10,020 nt of DNA, taken from positions 1 through 10,020 of the forward strand of contig DAOUWX010000046.1 of the NCBI GenBank assembly GCA_030666935.1, given 5' to 3'. This DNA is from Atribacterota bacterium. Its GTDB lineage: Bacteria > Atribacterota > Phoenicimicrobiia > Phoenicimicrobiales > Phoenicimicrobiaceae. The notes below the pieces were generated by a model. That model was not told the DNA's origin and made no database searches. It saw only the letters and a program-made list of their open reading frames with translations. Both the position numbers and the translations under genes were made by a program. Below are positions 1 through 7,308 of the stretch, piece by piece. Numbering within the stretch: the first letter of the stretch is position 1; every line of letters begins with the position of its first letter.

Positions 1-192
1 CGCTGTTTACAATGTGGCTGTATTAACTGTCAGGGTTGTGTTGTAGCTTGTCCGTATGACGCCCGTACTTTAGATTTTCCTGTAATGAAAGTAGATCAAG
101 ATTTATGCCGTAGCTGTGGACTATGTTTATCTGTTTGCCCCGCAGGCACACTAACCGCTGAAATAGTAGAAAAATTAGAAGAAGAAAGATGA
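1..192 (+). CDS. Partial [4Fe-4S] ferredoxin-domain protein (C-terminal end only)
   Basis: The window opens inside a reading frame that ends at TGA 190-192 and gives 63 residues. Numbering from the first visible codon, two complete cluster motifs of the CxxCxxCxxxCP type are present: C7, C10, C13, C17-Pro and C36, C39, C42, C46-Pro. Such pairs bind two [4Fe-4S] clusters and pass electrons. Two further cysteines, C2 and C5, precede the first motif in an Arg-Cys-Leu-Gln-Cys-Gly context. That resembles the C-terminal ferredoxin tail of GltD/NfnB-like flavin oxidoreductases, so the missing upstream part could be a flavoprotein; the alternative is a small stand-alone ferredoxin subunit such as AorA-type partners. 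It lies 88 bp before AOR, a ferredoxin-dependent enzyme, so it probably carries AOR's electrons. The cluster assignment is seen directly; the partner role is inferred. Confidence 0.85.
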   Translation, partial: RCLQCGCINCQGCVVACPYDARTLDFPVMKVDQDLCRSCGLCLSVCPAGTLTAEIVEKLEEER

Positions 193-265
193 TTTCTTAC
201 TAAGTAATAAAAATAAAATCGTACATATAGTTATTACCCAAAAAGTAAATAAAATGGTAATGAGC

Positions 266-271
266 AAGGAG
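266..271 (+). promoter_or_regulatory. Shine-Dalgarno sequence deciding the AOR start
   Basis: AAGGAG lies 9 nt before ATG 281. The in-frame ATGs at 254 and 260 lie upstream of this site and have no comparable purine-rich box, only an AT-rich stretch with AAAAAG further back. This favours the start at 281. Confidence 0.7.
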
Positions 272-280
272 ACGGCATTT

Positions 281-2143
281 ATGGCCTTAACAGCATATAT
301 CGATTTAACTGAAAAAAATATAAAAATAACGGAAAGTCCTGCAAACATTCTAAAAAAATATTTTGGAAGCAGAGGATACGCAGCAAAAATTCTCTATGAT
401 AATGTAGGTCCGGAGGTAGAGCCGCTTAGTCCTGAAAATTTTTTAATATTTTCTACCGGACCTTTCACCGGAACTCCTTGGCCGACAGCTGCTCGATTTA
501 CGGTAACTGCCAAGTCGCCTTTGACCGGAGTTTACGGATATGCTAACTCTTCCGGATTTTTTGGACCGGAGTTAAGGAAGGCCGGTTTCGACGCCCTGGT
601 TTTTAAGGGCAAAGCTCAAAAACCGACAATATTAATAATAGAAGACAATAATTTAAGCTTAATTGATGGAGAAAAACACTGGGGAAAGACTACAGAAGAG
701 ACAGAAAGAGAATTAAAAAATATCTTTAAAGGCTGCCGGGTTGCCTCTATTGGTCCCGCAGGAGAGAGATTGGTTAAGATATCTTCAGTAATTAATGATT
801 ATGGACGAGCTGCTGCCCGCTGTGGTATGGGAGCCGTTATGGGTTCTAAAAATCTTAAAGCAATAGCAGTTAGGGCAAGCAAGAATGTTTCCTATTCAAC
901 GGAATTTAAAAAAGTAGCTTTGGAAATGATGAAAAAAGTAGGAACTCATCCTGCATCAAAAAGTCTTAGAAAATGGGGAACAGCGCAGTTAGTCGATCCT
1001 AAAAATATCAGCGGGGATTTACCTACAAAAAATCATCAATTAGTTCAGTTTTCTAAGGCGGAAATGGTAAACGCAAAAAGTTTAAACAAATACTTAGAGA
1101 AAAATATGGGCTGTTTTTCCTGCCCAATTGCCTGTTCCCGGTTTACAAAAGTGGAGGAAGGTCCTTATAAATGTCGTACTGAAGGGCCAGAATATGAAAC
1201 TATAGCTGCATTAGGGCCATTAGTGGGGAATGATAATTTAGAAACTATAATTTATGGCAATCTGCTTTGTAATAGATTGGGAATTGATACTATATCTACC
1301 GGCGTTGTAATCGCTTTTGCAATGGAATGCTATGAAAAGGGATTACTATCTGATGATGAATTAAATTTGGAATGGGGCAAAGAAGAAACCATAATTGAAT
1401 TAATTAAAAATATTGCTTACCGTAAAGGTTTGGGTGACCTTTTAGCTGAAGGAGTTAGAAGGGTGGCAGAAAGGATTGGAGGAGGAGCAGAAAAATATGC
1501 TATGCACGTAAAAGGTTTGGAACTCCCCAGGCAAGAACCTCGAATTTGCAAGGGTATGGCTTTAGGTCATTCAACCTCTAATAGAGGTGCAGACCATCTT
1601 TATGCTCTTCCCACTATTGATTTGACCGGTAATGTAGAAGTTGGTAATAGGTTTTTTCCTGAATGCATGCCGGAAATTTTAGAAAGGACCGATGAAACAT
1701 ATAAACCGGATATGGTGGTTTTTACCGAAGCCTATTGTGCTATCTCTGATGCCCTGGGGGTATGTAAATTCTCTACCACAGAAAATTTTACTCTCTATCC
1801 GGAAGATATAGCACGTGGACTAAAAGAGTTACTGGATTATGATTATGATGGAGAAAGTCTTATCAAAGCAGGAGAAAGGATTGTTAATATTGAGCGGATG
1901 TATAATTATCGTCTCGGACTTAACCGCAAAGATGATCAGTTACCTGCTCGTTTCTTAAAGGAAGCTGTTACAGTATATGATTTGGAGACAGGAGAACCAC
2001 TAAAAAAAGGATTAACAGTTAATTTAAAATATATGTTAGATAGATATTACTGTTTAAGAAATTGGAACGAAGATGGAGTTCCCACTGCAGGGAAGCTTAA
2101 AGAATTAGGATTGGAAGAGTTGATTAAAGATTTAAAAGAATAA
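281..2143 (+). CDS. aor: Tungsten-type aldehyde:ferredoxin oxidoreductase (AOR family)
   Basis: A 620-residue AOR-family enzyme, near the usual family length of about 600-620. The family holds a bis-pterin tungsten (sometimes molybdenum) cofactor and one [4Fe-4S] cluster and interconverts aldehydes and carboxylic acids with ferredoxin in the cytoplasm. The four cluster cysteines are present: C278, C281 and C285 in a CxxCxxxC motif and C495 in Asp-Ala-Leu-Gly-Val-Cys, close to the positions known for Pyrococcus AOR. The pterin-binding Gly-Ala-Val-Met-Gly-Ser-Lys-Asn-Leu-Lys stretch and the Arg-Gly-Ala-Asp-His motif are also intact. The start at 281 is chosen because it has a good ribosome-binding site and its N-terminus (Tyr-Ile-Asp-Leu-Thr) aligns with the family; an ATG at 254 would add nine residues. 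It is preceded by a ferredoxin-type end and followed after 86 bp by a cyclic amidohydrolase. Substrate, and tungsten versus molybdenum, cannot be read from the sequence. Confidence 0.95.
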   Translation: MALTAYIDLTEKNIKITESPANILKKYFGSRGYAAKILYDNVGPEVEPLSPENFLIFSTGPFTGTPWPTAARFTVTAKSPLTGVYGYANSSGFFGPELRKAGFDALVFKGKAQKPTILIIEDNNLSLIDGEKHWGKTTEETERELKNIFKGCRVASIGPAGERLVKISSVINDYGRAAARCGMGAVMGSKNLKAIAVRASKNVSYSTEFKKVALEMMKKVGTHPASKSLRKWGTAQLVDPKNISGDLPTKNHQLVQFSKAEMVNAKSLNKYLEKNMGCFSCPIACSRFTKVEEGPYKCRTEGPEYETIAALGPLVGNDNLETIIYGNLLCNRLGIDTISTGVVIAFAMECYEKGLLSDDELNLEWGKEETIIELIKNIAYRKGLGDLLAEGVRRVAERIGGGAEKYAMHVKGLELPRQEPRICKGMALGHSTSNRGADHLYALPTIDLTGNVEVGNRFFPECMPEILERTDETYKPDMVVFTEAYCAISDALGVCKFSTTENFTLYPEDIARGLKELLDYDYDGESLIKAGERIVNIERMYNYRLGLNRKDDQLPARFLKEAVTVYDLETGEPLKKGLTVNLKYMLDRYYCLRNWNEDGVPTAGKLKELGLEELIKDLKE

Positions 2144-2229
2144 AAGATGATATAAAAGTTACGGAATATGATAGCAATTGAAGATAGATTAAAAAATTAT
2201 TTTAGCAAAGGGGGATAGGAAGAATTACT

Positions 2230-3618
2230 ATGAGTATACTTATAAAAAATGGTGTATTAGTGACAGCTGAAAAGATGATAGAAAAAGATATTTTACTCGA
2301 AGGTGAAAAGATAATAGCCATAAAGGATGAATTTTTATCCAAAGAAATTCCCGAGAAAATTAAGATAATAGATGCTAAAGGTAAATATATACTACCGGGA
2401 ATAATTGACGCCCATACTCATTATTTTATGAAATCCCCACCTAATAATGTTACTGCTGATGATTTTTACAGCGGAAGTATGTCAGCAGCTTTTGGAGGAG
2501 TAACCACTTTTATAGATTACGCTGAACAGAAAAAAGGTCATTCAATAATTGAAGCTTTTATTAATAGACAGGAAGAGGCTAAGGGAAATGCGGCAATCGA
2601 TTATTCCTTTCATCAATCGGTTTGCGCTCTATATCATAACATAAAGGAAGATTTAAAAGAGCTAAAAGATGGGGGCCTAAATAGTTTAAAGTTATTTACT
2701 ACTTATAAAGAAGACGGGTCTATGCTCGATAAGGAAAATTGGTTTGAGTTGTTAAAGATGAGCAGGGATTTAAAATTATTAGTTACTGTTCATGCCGAAG
2801 ATGATGAAATGATAGATCAAATTAAGATTAAATATAAAGATAGAGAAGAATTTCCTCCTTATTTTCATACTCTTTTACGCCCTCCGGAGGTTGAGTATAG
2901 TGCAATTAAAGAAATAGGAGACATAGCTAAATTATTAGATACGCCGATTTATATCGCTCACTTATCTTCAAAAAAAGGCTATAGAGCCTTAAAGGAGATT
3001 AAGGAAAATGGGGGGAAAATATTCGCTGAAACTACACCTCATTATTTATTATTGACTGATGATTTGCTTAAAAAAGAGGATGCCCAGAAATATTTTATGA
3101 CACCTCCATTAAGGGATAAAGAAGATAACGAAGCTTTATGGAAGGCGCTTAGGGATAGATATATTTCGGTTATAGACACTGATCACTGTTCTTACACAAC
3201 TAAGCAAAAATTCCTTTCCAGTAATTGCTTGGATATTTTAGCGGGTATTCCCGGTTCAGAAACACTATTACCGTTAGTCTATAGTTACGGGGTAGGAAGA
3301 GGTTATTTTGATGTAAAGAATATGGTAAATTTATTATCTACCAACCCAGCTAAAATATTTGGACTTTATCCGGAAAAAGGCAGTTTAGAAGTAGGAACCG
3401 ATGCTGATTTAGTTATTTTTGATCCCAAAAAGGAGATTATTATTTCTGATTCCGGGCAGCACACCGCTGCTGGTTATACGCCATTTGACGGTTTTAAGGT
3501 AAAAGGGTATCCAATAATAACTATTTTAAGGGGTGAAATCATCGTGAATGGTAATAGATTTTATGGAGAAAGAGGCGGAGGAAAGTTTTTAAAAGGGAAA
3601 GAATCGGCTTTGTATTAG
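2230..3618 (+). CDS. Hydantoinase/dihydropyrimidinase-type cyclic amidohydrolase
   Basis: A 462-residue cytosolic amidohydrolase-superfamily enzyme of usual hydantoinase length, expected to hydrolyse a cyclic amide or ureide ring using two metal ions. All metal ligands of the class are visible: H62 and H64 (HTH motif), K154 (the lysine normally carboxylated, in Leu-Lys-Leu-Phe), H188 (Val-His-Ala-Glu-Asp), H244 (Ala-His-Leu-Ser) and D318 (Asp-His-Cys-Ser). Y159 matches the substrate-contact tyrosine of hydantoinases. The C-terminus has the typical Asn-Pro-Ala-Lys and Gly-Thr-Asp-Ala-Asp-Leu beta-sandwich signature. Two substrate-side motifs (Thr-Thr-Pro-His-Tyr at 268-272 and Ile-Pro-Gly-Ser-Glu-Thr at 340-345) look more like allantoinase or dihydroorotase, so the exact ring is open. 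The ATG has an AGGAAG box 7 nt upstream. The gene ends 18 bp before a molybdenum hydroxylase, a pairing known from purine-degradation loci such as E. coli xdh-hyuA; a role in N-heterocycle breakdown is inferred. Confidence 0.88.
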   Translation: MSILIKNGVLVTAEKMIEKDILLEGEKIIAIKDEFLSKEIPEKIKIIDAKGKYILPGIIDAHTHYFMKSPPNNVTADDFYSGSMSAAFGGVTTFIDYAEQKKGHSIIEAFINRQEEAKGNAAIDYSFHQSVCALYHNIKEDLKELKDGGLNSLKLFTTYKEDGSMLDKENWFELLKMSRDLKLLVTVHAEDDEMIDQIKIKYKDREEFPPYFHTLLRPPEVEYSAIKEIGDIAKLLDTPIYIAHLSSKKGYRALKEIKENGGKIFAETTPHYLLLTDDLLKKEDAQKYFMTPPLRDKEDNEALWKALRDRYISVIDTDHCSYTTKQKFLSSNCLDILAGIPGSETLLPLVYSYGVGRGYFDVKNMVNLLSTNPAKIFGLYPEKGSLEVGTDADLVIFDPKKEIIISDSGQHTAAGYTPFDGFKVKGYPIITILRGEIIVNGNRFYGERGGGKFLKGKESALY

Positions 3619-3622
3619 GAGG
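3617..3622 (+). promoter_or_regulatory. Shine-Dalgarno AGGAGG overlapping the upstream stop codon
   Basis: A full AGGAGG overlaps the TAG stop (3616-3618) of the amidohydrolase gene, so termination and re-initiation may be coupled. The gap to ATG 3637 is 14 nt, longer than the usual 5-9. In-frame ATT 3628 and ATC 3631 sit at better distances, but no ATG, GTG or TTG does, so ATG 3637 is kept. Confidence 0.6.
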
Positions 3623-3636
3623 CACTGATTATCGTT

Positions 3637-5934
3637 ATGTATAACATTATTAATAAATCGGTTAAAAGAATAGATGCTTATGAAAAAGTTACGGGTAAAG
3701 CGAAATATGGCGCAGATTTAAATTTTGTACATCAGTTATATGCAAAAACAGTATACAGCAAATATCCCCATGCAAAAATATTAAAAATAGATACCAGAGA
3801 AGCAGAAAAATTGGAAGGAGTAGTAGCAGTTATTACTGCAGAGGATGTACCGGGAAACAATATTATGTTTGGTAAATTTCCGGTATTGGCGAAAGATGAA
3901 GTAAAGTATATTGGTGATGGAGTAGCGGTAGTTGCTGCAGAAAGCCGAGAAATTTCTGAAAAAGCAGTTAAATTAATAAAAGTAGAATACCAGAAATTAG
4001 CCGGTGTTTTTAATATAAAAGAAGCTATTGAAGAAAATACTGGAAAAGTACATTCAGAGATAGAGGATAATTTAATAGAACATTCTCATCATCTTTTGCG
4101 GGCAGGTGATGTAGAAAAAGGTTTTAAGCAAGCAGAAATTATTTTGGAAAGAACTTATCAGACTCAATTTGTAGACCAAGCTTATATTGAGCCAGAAGCT
4201 ATTCTTGTTATTCCCGATCCATATAAAATAGGTGTTGAAATTCACGGTTCCATTCAGAACCCTTATTCAATAAGGGAAAATATTGCTGCTGTTCTAGGTA
4301 TGAAGATTAATCAAGTTAGAGTAGTTCAAAGTACTATCGGAGGCAGCTTTGGTGGAAAAGATGAATCAGTTATGCTAATGGCTGTTCGTAGTGCTGTTAT
4401 TGCCATGAAAACCAGGCGTCCGGTAAAAATGGTTTTGACTCGAGAGGAAAGTTTTTTAGAAAGCTCAAAACGTCATCCTTTTAAGGCTTATTACCAACTG
4501 GGGGCAAGAAGAGATGGAACTATTATTGTTATTGAAGATAAAGTTTATGCACAAGGCGGTGCCTATAATAATAAAGCGATGTTTCTTAATTGGAGAGCCT
4601 CAATTCATGCTACTGGTCCATATGCTATTCCAAACGTAAAAACAGATATCTATGGTATTTATACCAATACCGTTTATAGTGGGGCATATAGGGGATTTTC
4701 GGCTCCACAAATAGTATTTGCTAACGAATCTTTAATTGATGAATTAGCAGAAGAGTTAAATGTATCTCCTCAAGAGATAAGATTAAAGAATTGTTTAAAA
4801 CCGGGTGATGAAATGGGAACAGGGCAAATTTTACTTCCCGGGAAAATACCTGCTCCCTTAGAAATGATGATCAAAGACGTTTGTAAAAAAACAGATTTTG
4901 AATCTAAAAGAAAAAAATATATTAAGGAAAGAGAAAGTTTCAATCCTATCAAGAAAGGCATTGGCTTATCCTGTACTTTTAGAGGGGCAGGATTAGGGGG
5001 AGAAGGTATCGATACCGCAAGTGCTACGGTTACTATTGATTTAGACGGAAGTATTCTTATTCAGAGTGGGTTAGTAGAAATGGGTCAAGGGATGAGAACT
5101 GCCCATGCTCAAATTGTAGCTGAAGTTTTAGGGGTTTCCCTGGATAGAATTACTTTTTGTAATACCGATACCTCGGTAACTTTAGATAGCGGCCCCACCG
5201 TTGCTTCTCGCGGTACCCTTGCTGGAGGAAACGCCATGCTTATTGCCGCTAGAAAATTATTAGAGAGGTTGCATAAGCGAGCAGCCATAATGTTAGATTG
5301 TAATATAAAAGACCTCATTAGTGAAAATAACTTTATTTTTAATAGTTCCGATAAGAGTAAGAAATTAAACTTTAAAGAAGTAGTCGAAGAATGTTTAAAA
5401 GGACAGGGGTTTTCTTTAAGTGCTCAGGGGTGGTACACCCCGGGACCGGAAAAATTATCTTCGGAAACCGGAAGAGGTAATGCTTACCCTACCTATTCAT
5501 ATGGTGCTTCAGTGGTTGAGCTTAGCGTAGATACACAAACGGGTAAAATTAATGTTGAAAAGATTACTGTTGCCTACGAGATTGGCAAGGCTATCAATCC
5601 TCAAATTGTTAAAGGTCAGTTATATGGGGGAATTTTACAGGGATTAGGCTATGCGATTATGGAGGAAGTAAGGGATAAAGATGGACATTTGGAAACTAAA
5701 AACTTTGATAATTTCTTAATTCCAGGTTCATTTGATGTGCCGGATATGGAAGTAACTATTTATGAGAGCGATGATCCGGTTGGTCCATTTGGAGCAAAAA
5801 GTGTAGGAGAAGTTGGAGTAGAATTAATGGCACCGGCGGTAGCTAATGCTCTGTATAATGCTGCTGGCAAAAGAATTAGAGAGCTTCCTTTAAATTTGGA
5901 AAGAGTATTATTAGGTAAATCGTTGAGAAAATAA
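3637..5934 (+). CDS. Xanthine-dehydrogenase-family molybdopterin-binding (catalytic) subunit
   Basis: A 765-residue large subunit of a molybdenum hydroxylase, the normal size for the separate catalytic chain. The family hydroxylates N-heterocycles or aldehydes using water as oxygen source. The N-terminal part (to about residue 120) is the a/b-hammerhead domain with the common Asp-Ala-x-Glu-Lys-Val-Thr-Gly-Lys-Ala-Lys-Tyr opening. Cofactor motifs follow: Gly-Gly-Ser-Phe-Gly-Gly-Lys at 235-241, Ala-Tyr-Arg-Gly-Phe at 350-354, Met-Gly-Gln-Gly at 482-485, Ser-Arg-Gly at 524-526, and the catalytic base E725 in Val-Gly-Glu-Val-Gly. Residue 242, expected to align with substrate-binding Glu802 of bovine xanthine oxidase, is Asp; R352 appears to match bovine Arg880. 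Gene order catalytic-FAD-FeS matches E. coli xdhABC. The loop does not show the Ala-Tyr-Arg-Cys motif of CO dehydrogenase, so that role is unlikely. Substrate is uncertain: purine, other N-heterocycle, or aldehyde. Confidence 0.95.
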   Translation: MYNIINKSVKRIDAYEKVTGKAKYGADLNFVHQLYAKTVYSKYPHAKILKIDTREAEKLEGVVAVITAEDVPGNNIMFGKFPVLAKDEVKYIGDGVAVVAAESREISEKAVKLIKVEYQKLAGVFNIKEAIEENTGKVHSEIEDNLIEHSHHLLRAGDVEKGFKQAEIILERTYQTQFVDQAYIEPEAILVIPDPYKIGVEIHGSIQNPYSIRENIAAVLGMKINQVRVVQSTIGGSFGGKDESVMLMAVRSAVIAMKTRRPVKMVLTREESFLESSKRHPFKAYYQLGARRDGTIIVIEDKVYAQGGAYNNKAMFLNWRASIHATGPYAIPNVKTDIYGIYTNTVYSGAYRGFSAPQIVFANESLIDELAEELNVSPQEIRLKNCLKPGDEMGTGQILLPGKIPAPLEMMIKDVCKKTDFESKRKKYIKERESFNPIKKGIGLSCTFRGAGLGGEGIDTASATVTIDLDGSILIQSGLVEMGQGMRTAHAQIVAEVLGVSLDRITFCNTDTSVTLDSGPTVASRGTLAGGNAMLIAARKLLERLHKRAAIMLDCNIKDLISENNFIFNSSDKSKKLNFKEVVEECLKGQGFSLSAQGWYTPGPEKLSSETGRGNAYPTYSYGASVVELSVDTQTGKINVEKITVAYEIGKAINPQIVKGQLYGGILQGLGYAIMEEVRDKDGHLETKNFDNFLIPGSFDVPDMEVTIYESDDPVGPFGAKSVGEVGVELMAPAVANALYNAAGKRIRELPLNLERVLLGKSLRK

Positions 5935-5944
5935 GGGGGAGGAG
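5935..5944 (+). promoter_or_regulatory. Strong Shine-Dalgarno deciding a TTG start
   Basis: GGGGGAGGAG begins directly after the TAA stop of the catalytic subunit (5932-5934) and ends 5 nt before TTG 5950. The spacing and strength support TTG as the true start of the FAD subunit, since no ATG or GTG is near. Confidence 0.75.
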
Positions 5945-5949
5945 AATAT

Positions 5950-6816
5950 TTGCAAAATTTTAATTTTATTAAACCGGATAATTTAGAAGAAGCCTGTGAT
6001 TTATTAGTTAGATATAAAGATAGAGCAAAATTAATTGCCGGAGGGACCGATTTAGTTATTGCTTTGAGAGAAGAAAAATTACCAAATTGTTTGGAGATTA
6101 TTATAGATATTAGCAATTTAGAAGAATTAAACTATATTAAAGAAGAGGGGAAATATATAAGGATTGGTTCGGGGGTAAGACATGCTGAAATTGCAAAGAA
6201 TAAATTAATTAAAAAATATGCAGCCGTACTGTCTATGGCAGCTTCGGTAGTAGGTTCACCACAAATTAGAAATAAGGGGACTATAGCTGGCAATATTATT
6301 ACTGCTTCTCCGGCCGCTGATACCATACCGGCTTTAATAGTGTTAGATAGTATATTAGTAGTAAGAAAAGGTAAAGAAAAAAGAAAGATATTTTTAAAAG
6401 ATGTATTTGAAGGAGCAAATAAAGTAAATCTTGAAAGTGATGAAATAGTAGGTGAAATATTTTTTGAAAAATTATCCCTTGATGCAAAATATGATTTTAT
6501 TAAATTAGCCAGAAGGAATGCAGTAGATAAATCCCGAATGAATATTGCTGTTGTAGCTCAGCAAAACAAGAATAAAGAGATTATAGATATAAGGATATCT
6601 GTTGGTTCTTTAACCCCTATTCCCGGGCGATTCAAAGATGCCGAAGATTTGTTATTGGGGGAAATTCCCACTCAAGACTTGATTCAAAAGGCAGGAAAAA
6701 AGATTGCAGAAGAGATGATTAAAAAATCTGGCTATCGTTGGTCTACAGAATATAAGGAGCCGGTAGTTAAGTCATTAATCGGTAGGGCTTTAAACAGGAT
6801 ATTGGAGGTGGAATAA
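5950..6816 (+). CDS. Molybdenum hydroxylase FAD-binding subunit (CoxM/XdhB-like)
   Basis: A 288-residue FAD subunit, the usual size for CoxM/XdhB-type chains. It takes electrons from the [2Fe-2S] subunit and hands them from FAD to an acceptor such as NAD or ferredoxin. The two FAD-binding motifs are present: Ala-Gly-Gly-Thr-Asp-Leu at 30-35 and Thr-Ile-Ala-Gly-Asn-Ile at 111-116, followed by Thr-Ala-Ser-Pro-Ala-Ala-Asp at 118-124. The C-terminal third is the CO-dehydrogenase-flavoprotein C-terminal domain. It has no cysteine cluster like that of 4-hydroxybenzoyl-CoA reductase's beta subunit. Translation starts at TTG, supported by a strong ribosome-binding site and by the family-typical N-terminus (Phe-x-Phe-x-x-Pro). 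The gap to the catalytic subunit is 15 bp, and the next gene begins immediately after the stop. Confidence 0.94.
   Translation: MQNFNFIKPDNLEEACDLLVRYKDRAKLIAGGTDLVIALREEKLPNCLEIIIDISNLEELNYIKEEGKYIRIGSGVRHAEIAKNKLIKKYAAVLSMAASVVGSPQIRNKGTIAGNIITASPAADTIPALIVLDSILVVRKGKEKRKIFLKDVFEGANKVNLESDEIVGEIFFEKLSLDAKYDFIKLARRNAVDKSRMNIAVVAQQNKNKEIIDIRISVGSLTPIPGRFKDAEDLLLGEIPTQDLIQKAGKKIAEEMIKKSGYRWSTEYKEPVVKSLIGRALNRILEVE
6804..6811 (+). promoter_or_regulatory. Shine-Dalgarno deciding the TTG start of the FeS subunit
   Basis: GGAGGTGG lies inside the end of the FAD-subunit gene, 5 nt before TTG 6817. The stop TAA (6814-6816) and start TTG abut with no gap, the arrangement expected for translational coupling and matched subunit amounts. 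Confidence 0.75.
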
Positions 6817-7308
6817 TTGGCAGCAAAGAAGATAGAACTTAATATTAAGGTTAATAATAAGGATTACAAATTATTTATTGCTTCTAATAAACGTCTATTA
6901 GATGTTTTAAGGGATGATTTAGGATTAACTGGGGTAAAAGAGGGATGTGCAATTGGTGAATGTGGTGCCTGTACTGTTATTATGAATGGTAAAAATGTCT
7001 GTTCTTGTATGATTTTAGCCGGGCAAGCTGAAGGGTCAGAAATAATTACTATCGAAGGATTGGAAGGACCAAAGGGAGAGTTACATCCTTTACAGGAGGC
7101 CTTTATAGAGACAGGTGCCGTACAGTGCGGTTTTTGTACTCCGGGAATAATTTTGAGCAGTTTAACCTTGCTCCGGCGCAATCTTAATCCTACCGTAAAA
7201 GAAATTAAGGAAGCTATTTCCGGTAATTTTTGCCGTTGTACCGGGTATAAACAGATAATTGAAGCAGTTCAGTTAGCTGCTGAGAAAATGAGAGGGGGAG
7301 GAATGTAA
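6817..7308 (+). CDS. Molybdenum hydroxylase 2x[2Fe-2S] subunit (CoxS/XdhC-like)
   Basis: A 163-residue iron-sulfur subunit of the usual length (150-170). It carries electrons from the molybdenum centre to FAD through two [2Fe-2S] clusters. The N-terminal plant-type ferredoxin domain has C44, C49, C52 and C64 (Cx4CxxCx11C). The C-terminal helical domain has C104, C107, C139 and C141 (Cys-Gly-Phe-Cys and Cys-Arg-Cys-Thr-Gly). All eight ligands are present, so the subunit should be functional. The start is TTG, directly abutting the FAD-subunit stop, and the N-terminus (Lys-Lys-Ile-Glu-Leu-Asn-Ile-Lys-Val-Asn) fits the family's first beta strand. The gene completes the catalytic-FAD-FeS trio and ends directly against the acyltransferase start. 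Confidence 0.96.
   Translation: MAAKKIELNIKVNNKDYKLFIASNKRLLDVLRDDLGLTGVKEGCAIGECGACTVIMNGKNVCSCMILAGQAEGSEIITIEGLEGPKGELHPLQEAFIETGAVQCGFCTPGIILSSLTLLRRNLNPTVKEIKEAISGNFCRCTGYKQIIEAVQLAAEKMRGGGM
7294..7302 (+). promoter_or_regulatory. Shine-Dalgarno deciding the GTG start of the E2 gene
   Basis: GGGGGAGGA within the last codons of the FeS-subunit gene ends 6 nt before GTG 7309. Stop TAA 7306-7308 and start GTG are adjacent. The GTG start gives the classic lipoyl-domain N-terminus (Ala-Glu-Val-Ile-Lys-Met-Pro-Lys-Leu-Gly). Confidence 0.75.

Noticed and set aside
197..207. Short inverted repeat TTACT-A-AGTAA after the ferredoxin-type stop codon
   Set aside because: Five-base AT-rich arms with a one-base centre cannot form a hairpin and no T-run follows directly, so it is neither a terminator nor a convincing operator.
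254..280. Nine-codon N-terminal extension of AOR from ATG 254
   Set aside because: No ribosome-binding site suits 254 or 260, whereas AAGGAG sits 9 nt before ATG 281, and the family-like N-terminus begins there.
3637..5934. Possible carbon monoxide dehydrogenase (CoxL) identity of the large subunit
   Set aside because: The active-site loop reads Gly-Ala-Tyr-Arg-Gly-Phe at 349-354 and lacks the cysteine of the CO dehydrogenase Ala-Tyr-Arg-Cys motif.
5760..6116. Antisense open frame of 118 codons across the catalytic/FAD subunit junction
   Set aside because: It lies opposite two well-supported genes, has no recognisable domain, and its composition follows from the complementary coding strand.
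6864..7181. Antisense open frame of 105 codons
   Set aside because: It is the complement of the [2Fe-2S] subunit, where all eight cluster cysteines show the + strand is the coding one.
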